A model generated the notes under the pieces. It worked only from the letters and a program-made list of their open reading frames with translations. It did no database searches and had not been told where the DNA came from. DNA of 64,000 nt from Verticillium longisporum (taxonomy: Eukaryota > Ascomycota > Sordariomycetes > Glomerellales > Plectosphaerellaceae): positions 124,001 to 188,000 of the forward strand of contig JAETXT010000010.1 of the NCBI GenBank assembly GCA_019188255.1, written 5' to 3'. The position numbers were made by a program, and so were the translations under genes. Below are positions 23,172 to 34,672 of the stretch, in pieces (position 1 is the first letter of the stretch; the number at the start of each line of letters is the position of its first letter).

Positions 23172-23930
23172 TCATCTCGTTGTTCTTCTTGGACCCGAAT
23201 ATTTCGGATCCCAGGCTGGGCCTCGGTTGATTTTAAATGTAGGTGACGGTGGTGCCGGCATGGAAGGTTGTGGCCTTTGGGCACGAGATTGCCGAGCTGG
23301 CCTTCGAGGGGGTGGAGGAGGTACATAACGCTGACGTCTTGGCGGCGTCGTATGGGTATCGGAACTCTCTGTCGTATCGTCATAATAGTATTCATGGGGA
23401 GGGCGACGGCGGCGGCGTGGCTGAGGATTGTGTGTCATACAGAAGCAGATCACCAGCGCTATGGCGACGACTGCTACGATGCCTCCTAGGATGCCACCAA
23501 TTTCGGCGCTCGAGAGTGAGTTGTCGTAGTTGGGTGCCGGCATAGTGCTCTTGGGTGATCCGGCAGCATCGTCGTCGGAGTCAACTCCGAGCGTCAAGAG
23601 TGAAACAAATGTTGTCGTTGACAAACGGATTGTCTGCGTGAGAACACGTTCTTGTCGGGCAGCAATTGTGACTGTCGCTACTTCGTACGTGGTTACAGAG
23701 GCTGCAACTGTAGATATCATCTGCGCAAATGACACGAGAGATTGGACGATCCTTGCGATGTTTCTACAGAAACATCGACTGCTTACGCAAGGCTGGGCAT
23801 CGTGAGAGAAAGACGTGTTGGTAGGTGGGCTGGAAGGCTTATTATTTGAGCCAAGGACTGAGCAGCAAATCCCGCGCCATGCAATGGACCTCTTATCGAA
23901 GGCCTGCACTCCGGGCACCCAGTCAATCAT
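23172..23930 (-). CDS. Single-pass membrane protein with proline/arginine-rich tail
   Basis: A Thr/Val-rich extracellular segment (TYEVATVTIAARQERVL, STTTFVSLLTLG) is followed by one transmembrane helix (EIGGILGGIVAVVAIALVICFCM) and a cytosolic tail rich in Pro and Arg (RRRRRPPHEYYYDDTTES, PPPPPRRPARQ). This layout is common among fungal surface proteins of the mid2/SKG6-like type, but I see no specific domain. Two starts are possible: ATG 23930 (252 aa, no clear signal peptide) and ATG 23720 (MISTVAASVTTYEV, 182 aa). An unseen intron near the N-terminus could supply a signal peptide. Function unknown. Confidence 0.6.
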   Translation of the reverse strand: MIDWVPGVQAFDKRSIAWRGICCSVLGSNNKPSSPPTNTSFSHDAQPCVSSRCFCRNIARIVQSLVSFAQMISTVAASVTTYEVATVTIAARQERVLTQTIRLSTTTFVSLLTLGVDSDDDAAGSPKSTMPAPNYDNSLSSAEIGGILGGIVAVVAIALVICFCMTHNPQPRRRRRPPHEYYYDDTTESSDTHTTPPRRQRYVPPPPPRRPARQSRAQRPQPSMPAPPSPTFKINRGPAWDPKYSGPRRTTR

Positions 23931-24879
23931 TCTCAAGAGGTCACGATGGTGTATGTACACCACCCTAGATGGGGGCCGGGCCGAGACCTGACATGCAGAT
24001 TTGGTCCAATCCAGACGACAGGAGGTACACCCAGTTGAAGTACTTGCAGTTGGCTCACGCTGGTAATGTATCCAATGAGTACCATTTCGGCGACTCTTTG
24101 CTCCGCTCGGTGACCAGATTCGTTGGGTGTCATGCTGTCGCGAGCCTGGTCGTCTGGAAACTGGGATGTCACCAGCATGTGTTCTGTTCGTAGATAAATG
24201 GCGTAATGGACGCCATCGAACAAGCTCGCATCAATTGTTGAAACGACACATTTGCGAGTGGCAATCAGAAGTAGACGCACCTTGGGCTGGTTGCACAACT
24301 AATCCTCTTGGCTTCAAGTGTGCCCACGCGATTATGTGCCATCATAGTTACAGATGATATATGTAAGGCTCCTTTTTCCCGCGAATGGTCGTTGTACCAG
24401 CCTCGAAGTACCTATCAAAGTTGCGGTGCCTCGGGACGGAGCGGGGATGTGGGATATGTACGAGGCCACCAAGCTGGAAAACACCCCTGATCTCCGGACT
24501 CCTCTGCCGCTCTTTACGCCTCATGATGGCCTGGGAACCGTTGTTGTTTGCAGGGGTCTATTGTGGGCGAGCGAGATAAGCGGCGCGTTGTGCGGCTGAA
24601 CACGCCACGCTCTTCGACCCTGTCTTTTCTGCCAGTGGAATTGGTCGAGTGTCTCCTTTGCAAGGCTACTGGTTTCAGTAGTGCATGAAAGGCCCTGAAG
24701 TCTTGTCTCGTACCTCGTTCAGGTACTCTTTAGCGGTCCTGATTTCAGCTGAAATGCACGCAAGATCACAAATCGCTCTCGACAAAGGTGCATATATTCC
24801 GCCAAGCGCCATGGACCAGTGCTCACGCTCTTGTGCATCGATACCAAATCCTTTAGTTGCAAGGAAATAGCTTCTCAGA
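23931..24879. other. Intergenic between divergent membrane protein and HET gene
   Basis: About 950 bp that should contain promoters for both divergent genes. No further coding sequence recognised; the overlapping frames of 60-120 codons have no motif. Confidence 0.5.
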
Positions 24880-27640
24880 ATGTCCGACGACGGCGAATTC
24901 TCTTATCCCGACTACGCGTCGAAATACGCTCTCCCTGATGTCGATGATGAGCCCCTCGCAATCCGGCTCATCCAAATCCAACCGCGGATTGGAGACGACC
25001 ATCCTACCGCAAGCAAGATTGTCCTGAGGATGCGAGTGGTGAGTCTGGATGCGTCGCAGCTGGTCTCCGGTGAGAGTCCGATCCCAACTGGAAGGCCTTC
25101 TGTGCGCTTTGATGAGGAGATGAATTTGGATCGACCACAGGAGATTTTTGGCATTGCAAGATGCTCAATGCCACGTCCGCAGGGCCAACAAACACACGTG
25201 GCGGAGCATCAAGGAAGAATGAGTCGTTTCATCACCAAGTTGAAACCCAAACTGGGCACAGCCAAGCAGGACACCACGTTGGTCCCCCTCAGTGAGATCC
25301 CGGACGGAGAGCCGAAGGTGCACAACAGGTTCACCTGGGGTAACTATGTTGCTATGTCTTACTCTTGGGGCAAGAAAGAGGACTGGGAATTCACAGAAAA
25401 GGAGAGGAATGAGGCTGCTCGAAAGGAGATGGAAGAAAACGAGAAAAAACGATTGGACCCCACATACAAGCCCGCTGTGACCGACGAAGATGACGACGCG
25501 GGAACTTACACCGACGGCGATGTCCACGAAGTCATTCTGGACGGCAAGCGGGTCAGAGTGCGTTACAATCTATGGGCTGCTTTGTTGGCGTTCCGCGAGA
25601 TGGCGCCATTCAAAGAAGGCATCTGGTTATGGAACGATGCTTTGTGCATCAATCAGCAATACGAGACCGAGGCTGGAATAAAAGACCAGGCGAGGCAGCT
25701 CCCTCTCATGTCGGTCATATACCGTCAAGCAGGCAACATCATCATCCATGCCGGCGGCGGATATCATCACGACGAGGACACGCCATGGGTTCTTGAATAC
25801 CTCCAAGACATTGGCGTCAACTATCGCACAGAATACTACGAGGCTCTTGATCATGCCGAGCCTACAATTGCGCATTCCCACAGATTTCAGGCAGAAATAG
25901 AGCTAAAGAAAGCGGCCCGCGCGTGGGTGGAAGGGGCACAAGAAGACATGCGGAAACAGCGCGACAGGGGGATACCGATTACGCCATGATTTCGCTCTAC
26001 GACTTCTTCGTCCGCCCGTACTGGCGGCGACTGTGGATCATTCAGGAACTGGCAATGGCACATGGCAGTGCGCCCATTCTCTGTGGAGATATCGTTACGC
26101 AGTGGCGCTATGTCCGGGACGGAGCGCTGCTGCTACCCATGATGGCCGATGCGGTACGCGACTCTATGCAGCGAGCACTGGCAGCGAGTGGCCGATCTAC
26201 GAAATGCGAGCCTTCTTTCGAACACGTTGCCGCCATTGCCGAACTCGCCATGTTCGGCAACCGTAAGGAGATACCACACACCGATAAGCTGTTGCTCATG
26301 CTTCAACCCGGGGTCATGGATGTCCAGAGCCACTCATCTCATCCAATGCTTACGGCGACGGGCGTCCGGATGCCTCTCATGAACAACTTCCCAGGCTCCC
26401 CCATCCACCAATCGCTCACCCTTGCTGCGGATGCTCATTGTGGCTTCGATAAGGACAGAGTGCTGGGGCTCCTCGCACTGCCTGCCCTCGAGAAGCTTCC
26501 ACTACAGAATAACGCGGAGTTTGCCCGTCTCTCCGCTACGGATATTTATCTCCAATACGCCAAAGCTTGCATCAAAGCCGACCATTCACTCGATATATTC
26601 TCCTTGATCGATGGTGGGAGCTCTGCACCGGATAAAGGAAGGACTGTGCCGTCATGGTGTCCGCGTTTTCATGTCAAGTCCAAAATCGGGCGCATCGAAG
26701 GAAAATGGCATGCCCAACCTTCTCGTCCAAAGTACAAACCAAGTGATTTCGAGTCGTTCGAATTCGAGACGAAAATGGCACCGAAGTTTGAGGGTGATAA
26801 CATGATCTGCCCAGGCTGGGTCATCGACACTGTCGATGGCCTTGGGGCCCTGAATGAATCGGATATGTCTTACTTAGTCCCAGGTCCTCTGTTCAAAGGG
26901 GGTTTTGTCGCGCCACGCTTTTCCCCAGATTGGAAGACGGCTCAAGAAGGGCAAAATTCCCATTCTTCTTCCAGGTACGCTGGATCGGGGTCAAATCAAC
27001 AGTCGGTTCCTGACCAAATATGGTCTACACTTGTCGGGGGAACAGGCACGCATGGCAAGGAGGCACCAGCGAGTTTCAGCTGTTTGCTCGACTCTTTTCC
27101 TGGTCAGTCAATGATCTATGATGACAGATATACATTCTCGTTGCTGACATTTCCGCTTCAGAGACTTTGCACCGTGATGACAGCTTCCTCTACAAGAGGA
27201 ACTGGGACTTCATCCAAGCCAACCGTGAACTCCCCATCGCCGGCAAGCCACTCTCATCCTACTTTGCCTTCCAGTCTGTCCCGCAATCCCAACTCGCTAG
27301 GCTCAATCGCTCCGATGAGCACTCGTACCACAAGATTGCGGAAGCTCACCGGGCCATGGAAGCACGCACCAGGTTACGCCGGCTGATGACAACGTCGAAC
27401 CGAGCCCTTATGGGTCTTGTGCCAGCCTCGACTCAGCAAGGAGATGTGGTCATCATCTTATACTATCACAGCCGACCTTTGATTGCTACAGTAGTAATAC
27501 CGGATGGTGCTCCTGAAGACACTGATGATGTTGTTTTCAAACTCAAAGGCGAAGCATTCATTCCTGGTGTCATGAACGGGGAACTGGCTGACTCGGGAGA
27601 ACTGGATACACTACCTTTAAACAACTTAACGTTCAACTAG
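24880..27640 (+). CDS. HET-domain (heterokaryon incompatibility) protein, one-base frameshift
   Basis: HET proteins trigger or regulate programmed cell death when unlike hyphae fuse. The three HET motifs appear in order: YVAMSYSWG (about residue 156), RYNLWAALLAFR, WLWNDALCINQ (about 249) and then LPLMSVIYRQA. After ...MRKQRDRG the frame ends at TGA 25989, while the family continues one frame over as DTDYAMISLYDFFVRPYWRRLWIIQEL. The G run at 25967..25971 has five G; six would keep the frame. A 59-nt intron at 27103..27161 (GTCAGT...CTTCAG) joins LLDSFP to ETLHRDDSF. Corrected length about 900 aa, a normal size for large HET proteins. The C-terminal half shows no NACHT, WD40 or ankyrin repeats. 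HET genes often evolve fast, so real loss is also possible. Confidence 0.82.
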
Positions 27641-28091
27641 CCAGTCTTCTCGCAAGACTACCAGTTGTGGAAGAACTGGATATGAACCCGTGATACTTGG
27701 TAGAGAGTCTTCCTGCTACTCCCATCTTCGATCAGACTGTAGAGTGTTTAAGTAGGTAATTTAAGGTCAATATGCGTGCATGCCAACGTGGTCTAGTGCT
27801 CCGAAATAGAGATTTGGGCAACGCCCACAAGACCAGTCTATCAATTAGGTCAACTTATGCACAATGGAATTCCGATTGATCGATTTGATTCATCTACACT
27901 CCCTCGGATTGACTGGCACTGAGAGCACTACGGATTACAACAATAAGAATCAGCGGGCGCTAATCGATCTATCTTTTCGTAGCCGCAACAGAACAACGTT
28001 CTGTATCTAATTTCCATGTACCTACCCTACCTGAACCAGCAGCATATGAGCAGCGTCCATACAGTCATGCTAGACGGCGGAAAACACAAAG
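27641..28091. other. Intergenic between converging HET and RING genes
   Basis: About 450 bp, AT-richer than the flanking genes, between two gene 3' ends. No gene or distinct motif was seen. Confidence 0.5.
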
Positions 28092-29540
28092 TTAGCGGCG
28101 TTTGATGAACTCCGCTATGGCACGTTTGCGCATGACAGGGGCCTGTACTCCAGCATACTTGCTGCAGAATTCAGGGCTGTAGAGCACATCCATGACAGCA
28201 TCACACATCGTCTGCATTTCAGGCACTGCTGTGTGGGTATCTGGGGCAACATTGGCAGCCTGGCTTCCATCAGAGATGGCCACTCGTGCATGCTTGTCGT
28301 TGGGCAGCTCCTGGCTGAGTCGCTTGAAAGCGTTCATTACCCGGCCCTCGCGGCAGTCAGTGCAAGACAACGGCTTGCCGCCACCTTCGGCAATTGTCAG
28401 GGGGAAATGAGCCAGTTCAGCCATCGATGCAGGCACACGGAGACCGATCGTCCATGACTTGACCTGCGGACAGTTGGGATGACAGCCTCGCTTCTTGCCA
28501 AGTTGGATCCTGCAGAAGGGACATTCACGACTGCGGCCTCGGGGGTTGCCACGTGCGCCGTCTCGATTTTTGAGGACGCGGTACAGGCAATCTTTGCAGA
28601 GGATGTGTCCGCAGCTCAGAACACGCATGTCATCCGATGCATCATAGCAGATGGGACACTGAAGGTGAAGGTTCCGGATGGCAGCTTCATCGGTGAGGAG
28701 AGGTCGCAGATCTGGCCAAAAAGCGGCCGACTGACCTTCGTTTCTCTCATTGATACCACCATTACCTTCATCGTTGCTGACAGCGTCGATGGCTGTAGGA
28801 TTAGCAACGCGGTTGCGGGGGGGTTCAGAATGCGTGTTGCTGCTGTTGCGGCTTCCAACATTGCTAAGGGAAGCTTGAGCCACCGAAAGAGGATGGTCAA
28901 CTTGCCCGCCACGAGAGTAAGCATCCTGGTACCTCGGTGCATGATCGATCTCGGTTATGTCGGAATCATCGTCGTCGCCGTCATTGTCGTAGATCCAGAA
29001 TGGCGCCTGCCCATGTGATCGGTTACCTAGGCTGTGAGCAGTCCCAGGTTGCATAGAAGCATATTCGAAGGGTCGACTTCCATCGTCATCGAAAATGGTA
29101 TAGTTATCTTCGTCACTTACCTGGGTAGTAGCAAAATCTTGGATATGATCCTGGGGGAAAGATGAGACTGAGCTCGCCCTACTGGAGTCCCGTATCGGTA
29201 GCCCAAGTGCCCCAGCATGAGATCCGGACCTGATGTTCCAATGTGCGAATGAGGGCATGCCGGGGTGATTGTTACCCGGATTCGAGCTGACATTGCTCGA
29301 CAGATGGGGGCTCAACGCGCGATATCCATCACGATGGCTTCCAGAGCTGTCGGAGGGTATCATGCTGCGAGAACTGCCAAGCGCCGGGCTTGGAGCTACG
29401 TTCCTGCTGCGCGACCAGCCTCCAGGATGGTTGGGGGCGAAGGACTCGTTCGTCGATGCGATCGACTGCACGTCGTCTGGAAGTCCGTCGAAGTTCCATC
29501 CAGAATTGGTGTTTTCGATGTTGCCGCCCGAAAAGTTCAT
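28092..29540 (-). CDS. RING-finger protein, probable E3 ubiquitin ligase
   Basis: A C3HC4 RING lies at residues 295-343 of a 482-aa protein: CPIC, then LSCGHILCKDC, then CPFC (spacing C-x2-C-x11-C-x-H-x2-C-x2-C-x21-C-x2-C). RING domains usually recruit E2 enzymes for ubiquitin transfer; the substrate is unknown. The N-terminal 280 residues are Ser/Asn/Asp-rich and probably disordered, with an acidic DNDGDDDDSDITE patch. After the RING a second Cys cluster (GCHPNCP; SCTDC) may bind another zinc. Start ATG 29540 (MNFSGGNIEN) was chosen; the frame stays open a further 99 codons upstream with ATG codons, but that part is basic/hydrophobic and looks like 5' UTR. No intron is needed. Confidence 0.75.
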   Translation of the reverse strand: MNFSGGNIENTNSGWNFDGLPDDVQSIASTNESFAPNHPGGWSRSRNVAPSPALGSSRSMIPSDSSGSHRDGYRALSPHLSSNVSSNPGNNHPGMPSFAHWNIRSGSHAGALGLPIRDSSRASSVSSFPQDHIQDFATTQVSDEDNYTIFDDDGSRPFEYASMQPGTAHSLGNRSHGQAPFWIYDNDGDDDDSDITEIDHAPRYQDAYSRGGQVDHPLSVAQASLSNVGSRNSSNTHSEPPRNRVANPTAIDAVSNDEGNGGINERNEGQSAAFWPDLRPLLTDEAAIRNLHLQCPICYDASDDMRVLSCGHILCKDCLYRVLKNRDGARGNPRGRSRECPFCRIQLGKKRGCHPNCPQVKSWTIGLRVPASMAELAHFPLTIAEGGGKPLSCTDCREGRVMNAFKRLSQELPNDKHARVAISDGSQAANVAPDTHTAVPEMQTMCDAVMDVLYSPEFCSKYAGVQAPVMRKRAIAEFIKRR

Positions 29541-30597
29541 TTTGGTGATGCTTCTGCTTCTTTTCTGAAGAATGAGGAAGAATGTGGTCTTCTTGCTTGA
29601 TTGCCTTGTGGTGAAATATCGAATTTTGCTGATACCAGCAGGAATCGAGAGTGAGCAGTAACAGGGTCGCCTTTTATAGAGCCGCACCATCAGTTTGTCA
29701 ATATGGTTGCCTCGGGGCAGCCGCCTTGTCTCTAGCATCTGGTTTGGCCTTGTCCCTCTGTTGGTGAGTCGGTCGACGATGATCTCGGACAAAGATGGTC
29801 GGATTTGGATGAATAAAGAAACAAGAGCATTGAGCACGAAGCGTGCCTCACACTGAGGCCTCTGTCCACGATCTCTCAGGCGGCCGAGAGGTTTTGGGGA
29901 AGGTTTGCCCTAAGGCGCTGGGAGTGCTGAGAATGCCAAGGGCTTTAGGGCGTCGTGCAAGAGCCATTCTCTTGATTTCAACGCCTGGCACAGGCTTGGT
30001 CAACGCAGTCTGACCCTGAATTCGTCAGCCCTGCAGCGCTCTTCTACGGCTTCAGGCTCAAAAAAGACGCCTAAGAATGCCCAGAAACATGAAGACCCGC
30101 CACATCACCCCACCATCGTCATTGGCCCCAGCCTAAACCTCTCGCCGAGATTCCTAGCAATGGTCCTACGGCTAAGGAACCGGAGCATTAGGTTATGAAA
30201 ACGAGGAATAAAGTGGGACAGGGACCTGTCAATGGGTGTATGGAAGACGACTCTAAGAAACCCGCTGCAGGAACAGGCCCGTCGTGACGTCAACGAGAAC
30301 TCTTCCAGAGGCGAAGGACACAGACGTAGAGGAAGGGGAGAGACCTCCATCGCCCATGACGAAGACAGTTTTTCGCCTTGGCGCTCTAGATGAACTTCTG
30401 ATGTTTCGTGCACCCTCGCTATGAACGCGTCACCTGGCCTTGAACTGGTTGCGGTATAAGAGTATACTTAGGTAGCTTGCGAAAGTCAATAAAGCCAGTC
30501 CCGCCAGCATCGGAACCTGCTAAGTTCACTTCATTAGTATCACCTCGTATCAATTGTTTGTCGAGATAGCTTGCTCAGTTGTACCATCAGGCCCAGC
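29541..30597. other. Divergent promoter region, RING gene and amidotransferase gene
   Basis: About 1.06 kb between divergent starts. A 102-codon minus frame (30105..30413) has no recognisable motif. No gene is supported. Confidence 0.45.
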
Positions 30598-31522
30598 ATG
30601 GTTCTCACCTACAAGCCTAGTCACGAGACGCCCAGCAAGGATGTTGTAAAGCTCATGGTCCTGGAGACTGACGAGCCTCACGCCGACACAATTGAATCGC
30701 GCGGTTCTTTCGGCGAGATTCTTTTCCACCACATGTTCAAAGCTGGTCAGGCGCACCACCCTCCACTCGGAATTGAGGTCGATTATCAGCATGTCGTGAC
30801 AGAAAAGGGTGGCATCTTGCCCACCTTTGATGACATGGCGAGATTCGACGGGCTCCTCATCACTGGCAGTGTGTACGACGCACATGGCGGCAACCAGTGG
30901 ATCCTCGACCTCCTCTCTCTGTTAAAGGGTAAGAAAACATCTCTTTCCACACAGCATGAGCTTCGAATATTGAAACCTTGTCGCAGAACTATGGACAAAG
31001 CGGCCCGATTTTCACTTCACTGGTGTCTGCTTCGGTCATCAACTCCTCGCTCGCCTATTAGGCGCCGAGGTTGGTCCCGCGCCCTCAGGCGACTGGGAGC
31101 TCGGCCACTGCAAAATTGACCTCACCAAGACGGGCAAACGTCTCTTCCGCGTGCACGACGACGAAATTCACCTGCACCAGATGCACCAAGACCAGGTCAT
31201 GTCGCCGCCTACCGTGGAGTCAGCCAAGGGCCTCCTGCCAGAGGACTCACAGATCACGGTCTGGGGCTCCTCCCGTCATACAGCTGTCCAGGGCCTCTAT
31301 ATCCCCAACCGCCTGTTCACGTCGCAGGCGCATCTTGCCTTTGACGACCATATGGTCAAGCGCCAGATTCAGATGAGGGTGGACATGGGATCCATCCAAG
31401 ACCTGGATCATGCGGACCGTGCTGCGGAAACGGGCCATCTTGAGCACGATGGCGATGCTATCGCCGCGGCCATCCTGCGACTCTTTCACTTTGACGATGA
31501 CGGCATGGACTACGGAAACTAG
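30598..31522 (+). CDS. Class I glutamine amidotransferase-like protein
   Basis: Member of the GMP-synthase-like amidotransferase group with an alpha/beta fold. Exons 30598..30928 and 30987..31522 with a 58-nt intron (GTAAGA...GTCGCAG) give about 288 aa. The putative nucleophile is Cys125 in GVCFGHQLLARLLGAEV; FDGLLITGS and GDWELGHCKIDLT are further family blocks. The usual catalytic His-Pro-Glu near the C-terminus is replaced by SQAHLAFDD: the His is kept, the Glu is not. I recall similar 'QAHL' sequences in fungal relatives, so this may be a subfamily trait rather than damage, and glutaminase activity should not be assumed. The gene converges with the methyltransferase 196 bp downstream. Physiological role unknown. 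Confidence 0.8.
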
Positions 31523-31718
31523 TGCATTCGAGAAGAGGTCCATAAGAGGGCCAGAAAAGCCCAAGAGTATTCTATCAGGTTTTTGAATAATGAATAATGA
31601 CATATAAGCAACCACCTCTGAGACCAAGATAGTGACAGTCAAGACGTGCACCACCACTTTCCACTGTTAATAACCGCCAATGTACATCGACTGAGGCCCA
31701 AGAAACACTTTCTCTTCG

Positions 31719-32540
31719 TCAATGCCGTACCCTGCCCCAGACCTCGGCCTGAAGCACGACGCACCAAGCATCCGGATCCTCCGTCCACACATTGAGCGCC
31801 TCAACTGTCCGGTCAATCTCCTCATCCGAGATGCCGGCTCGCTTCCAGCTCTCGTAGTAGGGGTCGCCCCGGCTCAAGCGTGCGCCATAACCGGCCCCAA
31901 AGGCGCGCCTCCCCTCTTCTCCCGAGTGCACCGTCGTGCCGGCGCCCACTTTGATTTCGTCGGGCGTGAATCCAAGCTGACGAAACAGCGCCGGCATCTC
32001 GCCGCCGGGAAACCACCCATCCTCCTGTCCCGCCCGCAACACCTTGTTCATGTTGCCGGTGAGAAGCTCATTGAGGCCGCCGGCGCGCGGGTAGAAATGC
32101 ATCTCGGCCACTTCGCGCGTGGCGACCAGCCCCCCGGGCCTGGTCACACGCCGCATCTCTTTCAACGCCGCTGTCCTCATTTCGGCAGCCGCCAGATGGG
32201 GAAACACCTGGGAGCTGAACACGACGCTGAAATGGCCGTCGAGAAACGGCAGTCCCTCGAGAAGATTGGCCCTCTGGAAGGAGATGTTACTCAAGCCCGC
32301 CGGAACAGACGACCTTGCCGTCGCAAGGACTTCGTCCGATAAGTCAATGCCGACGACCTCGCCCTGTGGCACGATGGTCGCGAAACCTGTTGTTATGGTG
32401 CCGGGGCCGCATCCTACATCAAGGATTCTGTCCGCAAGATCAATGAAGGGCAGCACAAAGGCAGCATCTGAGTGGATTGTCCGCGCGGCATGGCTGCTGG
32501 TCGTGGCTTTCGAGTAGCCTTGCGTGTAGTTGGTTGACAT
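31719..32540 (-). CDS. SAM-dependent methyltransferase (class I, UbiE-like)
   Basis: Single exon, 273 aa. The SAM-binding motif I reads RILDVGCGPGTIT, followed by VVGIDLS (acidic end of strand 2), FQRANLLEGLPF and FSVVFSSQVFPHL. The RPGGLVATREV block is typical of the UbiE/COQ5-like and fungal secondary-metabolite methyltransferases. The start at 32540 (MSTNYTQGYS) begins the conserved core; 53 codons upstream are open but not conserved in character. The substrate (O-, N- or C-methylation of a small molecule) cannot be predicted. It is divergent from a Zn2Cys6 regulator, with 401 bp between them. Confidence 0.85.
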   Translation of the reverse strand: MSTNYTQGYSKATTSSHAARTIHSDAAFVLPFIDLADRILDVGCGPGTITTGFATIVPQGEVVGIDLSDEVLATARSSVPAGLSNISFQRANLLEGLPFLDGHFSVVFSSQVFPHLAAAEMRTAALKEMRRVTRPGGLVATREVAEMHFYPRAGGLNELLTGNMNKVLRAGQEDGWFPGGEMPALFRQLGFTPDEIKVGAGTTVHSGEEGRRAFGAGYGARLSRGDPYYESWKRAGISDEEIDRTVEALNVWTEDPDAWCVVLQAEVWGRVRH

Positions 32541-32941
32541 TCCGGACTGCAATTTAAAGACGAATATCGAAAGATGTGCATGGTTATTCGAAGCTAGAGC
32601 GCCGGTCAGTTTGCTGGTATGAATAGAAGGCCATCTTGAGTGATTGATGACGTGGAGGGGCGTGACCGGCCCGTGATACGGTGCTGAAGGCCGCTTCACC
32701 CGCTAAAGCACCGACGGCACGACCTGTGGGGTTGGTTTCACGTACCTAAGAAAGTCCTTCACTTTGAAGAGTCACCTGATGTAGCAAATCTTGACAGGAG
32801 CACCAGGGTCTCTCAGATGCCACTGGCCCTTCTTCATTACACGTCGACCTTCAAAGGGCCAGTGATTTGACGACATGGACGTTCGCCTTGTTCGTAACTT
32901 CAGGAGGAAAAGGTAGTGCTGCCGTCAATCCACGATGAATC
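32541..32941. promoter_or_regulatory. Shared divergent promoter, methyltransferase and Zn2Cys6 regulator
   Basis: 401 bp between start codons on opposite strands; it must hold both promoters and both 5' UTRs. A TACCTAAG half-site of the window's palindrome family is at about 32744. Nothing else distinctive was seen. Confidence 0.5.
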
Positions 32942-34454
32942 ATGGATCTCTCACGAAGACGCCGCACAGGTTGTACGGAATGTCGCAGAAAGAAGACAAA
33001 AGTAATCCTCCAGAAAGCTGCCCAAGGAGCAACAAGACACTATGAATGCCAGCTAACCCTGCTGGTAGTGTGATGAGAAGAAGCCAGTGTGCTCGCGATG
33101 CTCCAAATTCCCCAGGCTCTGCACGTACGATCTGAGCATAGTCAGGAAGCTGTTCACGGCTCCTGAACCCATCATCCTCGCAGAAGCGCCGCCCATGGAC
33201 GTCCAAAGCAGGACGCAGCGAGCCTCGCCGGCGGCAGCGGCTTCAACGTCAAGCCTATTGACGTACCGACCGGCGGCGTTCCCCATGCTGCGCACCGGTC
33301 GGCACCGCTTCCACTTTGATCACTTCATCGCCCACACGGTCAACATTTACTTCCCCCTCCAGCCGGCCACGACCCTCGGGTTCGTCATCCCCGTGGCGGA
33401 GACGCACGACTACATGCTCGGCGCCCTCCTCGCCGCAAGCTACAGCCACTACTACCGCCTCGCGGGCAACGAGACCTCGCGCACCTCCTCCATAGAGGCG
33501 ACCGTCGAGACGCTGGCAGGTCTGCGAAGCGCCATGGGCAAGGGCGGCGAAAGCGTGGCCTTGCTTCCAACAGCGCTCCTCCTGGCGACGACGTGCCTCT
33601 GCGCCGGCGACACGGAAACGTACCGCAAGCACCTCGACGGCGCCATCCTCATCGTACGACAGGACGGGCGGCGACACGGGTCCAACCCGCTGTGGGCGTT
33701 CAGTCTCAGGTGGCTCGTCCACCTGCTCCTGATGAACAGAGTCTCGGGGCAGCCCCTGACGCTCCAGCAAGAGACGTACGGACTGGACTGGAGCCTGCTT
33801 CTCCAGAGCATGCCCGCCTCGAGCCACGTCGACGAATCCACCGGCCTCTCGTACCATCTCGTCTCGATCCTCAACGAAGTCTGCGACCTGTCCGACATGG
33901 ACCTCCCCGTGCCGGCGCAGCCCTCATCCCCTTCAGCCTGGCCGCTGACCGAAGCGGTGGCAAGCAGTCCCCTCGTATCCATGTCAGCTGCCGATGCCCC
34001 CTCGTCCCTGGAAACGCGTCTAGCAGGCGTCCGATCCAGCGCCCTTCTGGCCGTCCAGGCCACAACCGTGCAGGCGCAGACAGAACTGCGCAGCACGCAC
34101 GCTCTGTTTGCAGACGCGACCCTTCTCGGTCTCTACCGCCGCGTGCACGCCCTCACCAAGCATCACCCCAAAGTCCAGGCGACGGTCGACCGCATGATCT
34201 GCTCCCTCCGCGCCATGGACAAACGTTCCCAGGCGAATATCCCTCTTCTTTGGCCCTTGCTCGCAGCAGGGTGTGAGGCCGCGACGAACGAGCAACGACT
34301 CTTCCTCGCTGACAGGATGACGGCCATGGGCTCGCACGGGCTGGGGAACTGCCTCATCGTTCTCAGATTCATGCAAAGGTATTGGGCTGAGGGTGGAGAC
34401 TCCAAATGGAATAAGTTTGCCAGAGAGATAGGCGTGAATCTGGTGCTCTTTTGA
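32942..34454 (+). CDS. Zn2Cys6 transcription factor
   Basis: Nuclear regulator with an N-terminal binuclear zinc cluster. Exon 1 (32942..33001) encodes only MDLSRRRRTGCTECRRKKTK; a 67-nt intron (33002..33068, GTAATC...GGTAG) splits the cluster, and exon 2 (33069..34454) continues with CDEKKPVCSRC...RLC. Spliced spacing is C-x2-C-x6-C-x6-C-x2-C-x6-C, canonical. Total about 481 aa. The rest is a fungal-TF-like helical region (FHFDHFIAHTVNIYF; AALLLATTCLCAGDTETYRKHLDGA; LIVLRFMQRYW at the C-terminus), as in sterol-uptake-control/UPC2-type factors. An annotation starting inside exon 2 would miss the DNA-binding domain. Possible targets include the divergent methyltransferase (inference). Confidence 0.85.
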
Positions 34455-34672
34455 TCAAGGTTTTCAATTTCTGAAGTATGGGCTATCAACCTCATATCCG
34501 CTTCGGGAACGCCAGCCCGAGAGTGCATCATGCAGCATCTCAAGACGAGCATGCCTCTTTACCCCTCAAGCATCCATTTTGTTGATACTAAGACTACCCA
34601 GCACGCGAGCGGTCCACGGAAATCTTTACCAAGTCATACCATCGTCGTTGCAGTTCATCAAATATAGCGTCA

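Noticed and set aside
33255..34096. Two ~200-codon minus frames over the Zn2Cys6 gene
   Set aside because: Composition (Arg/Gly/Ala-rich) and position show they are antisense shadows.
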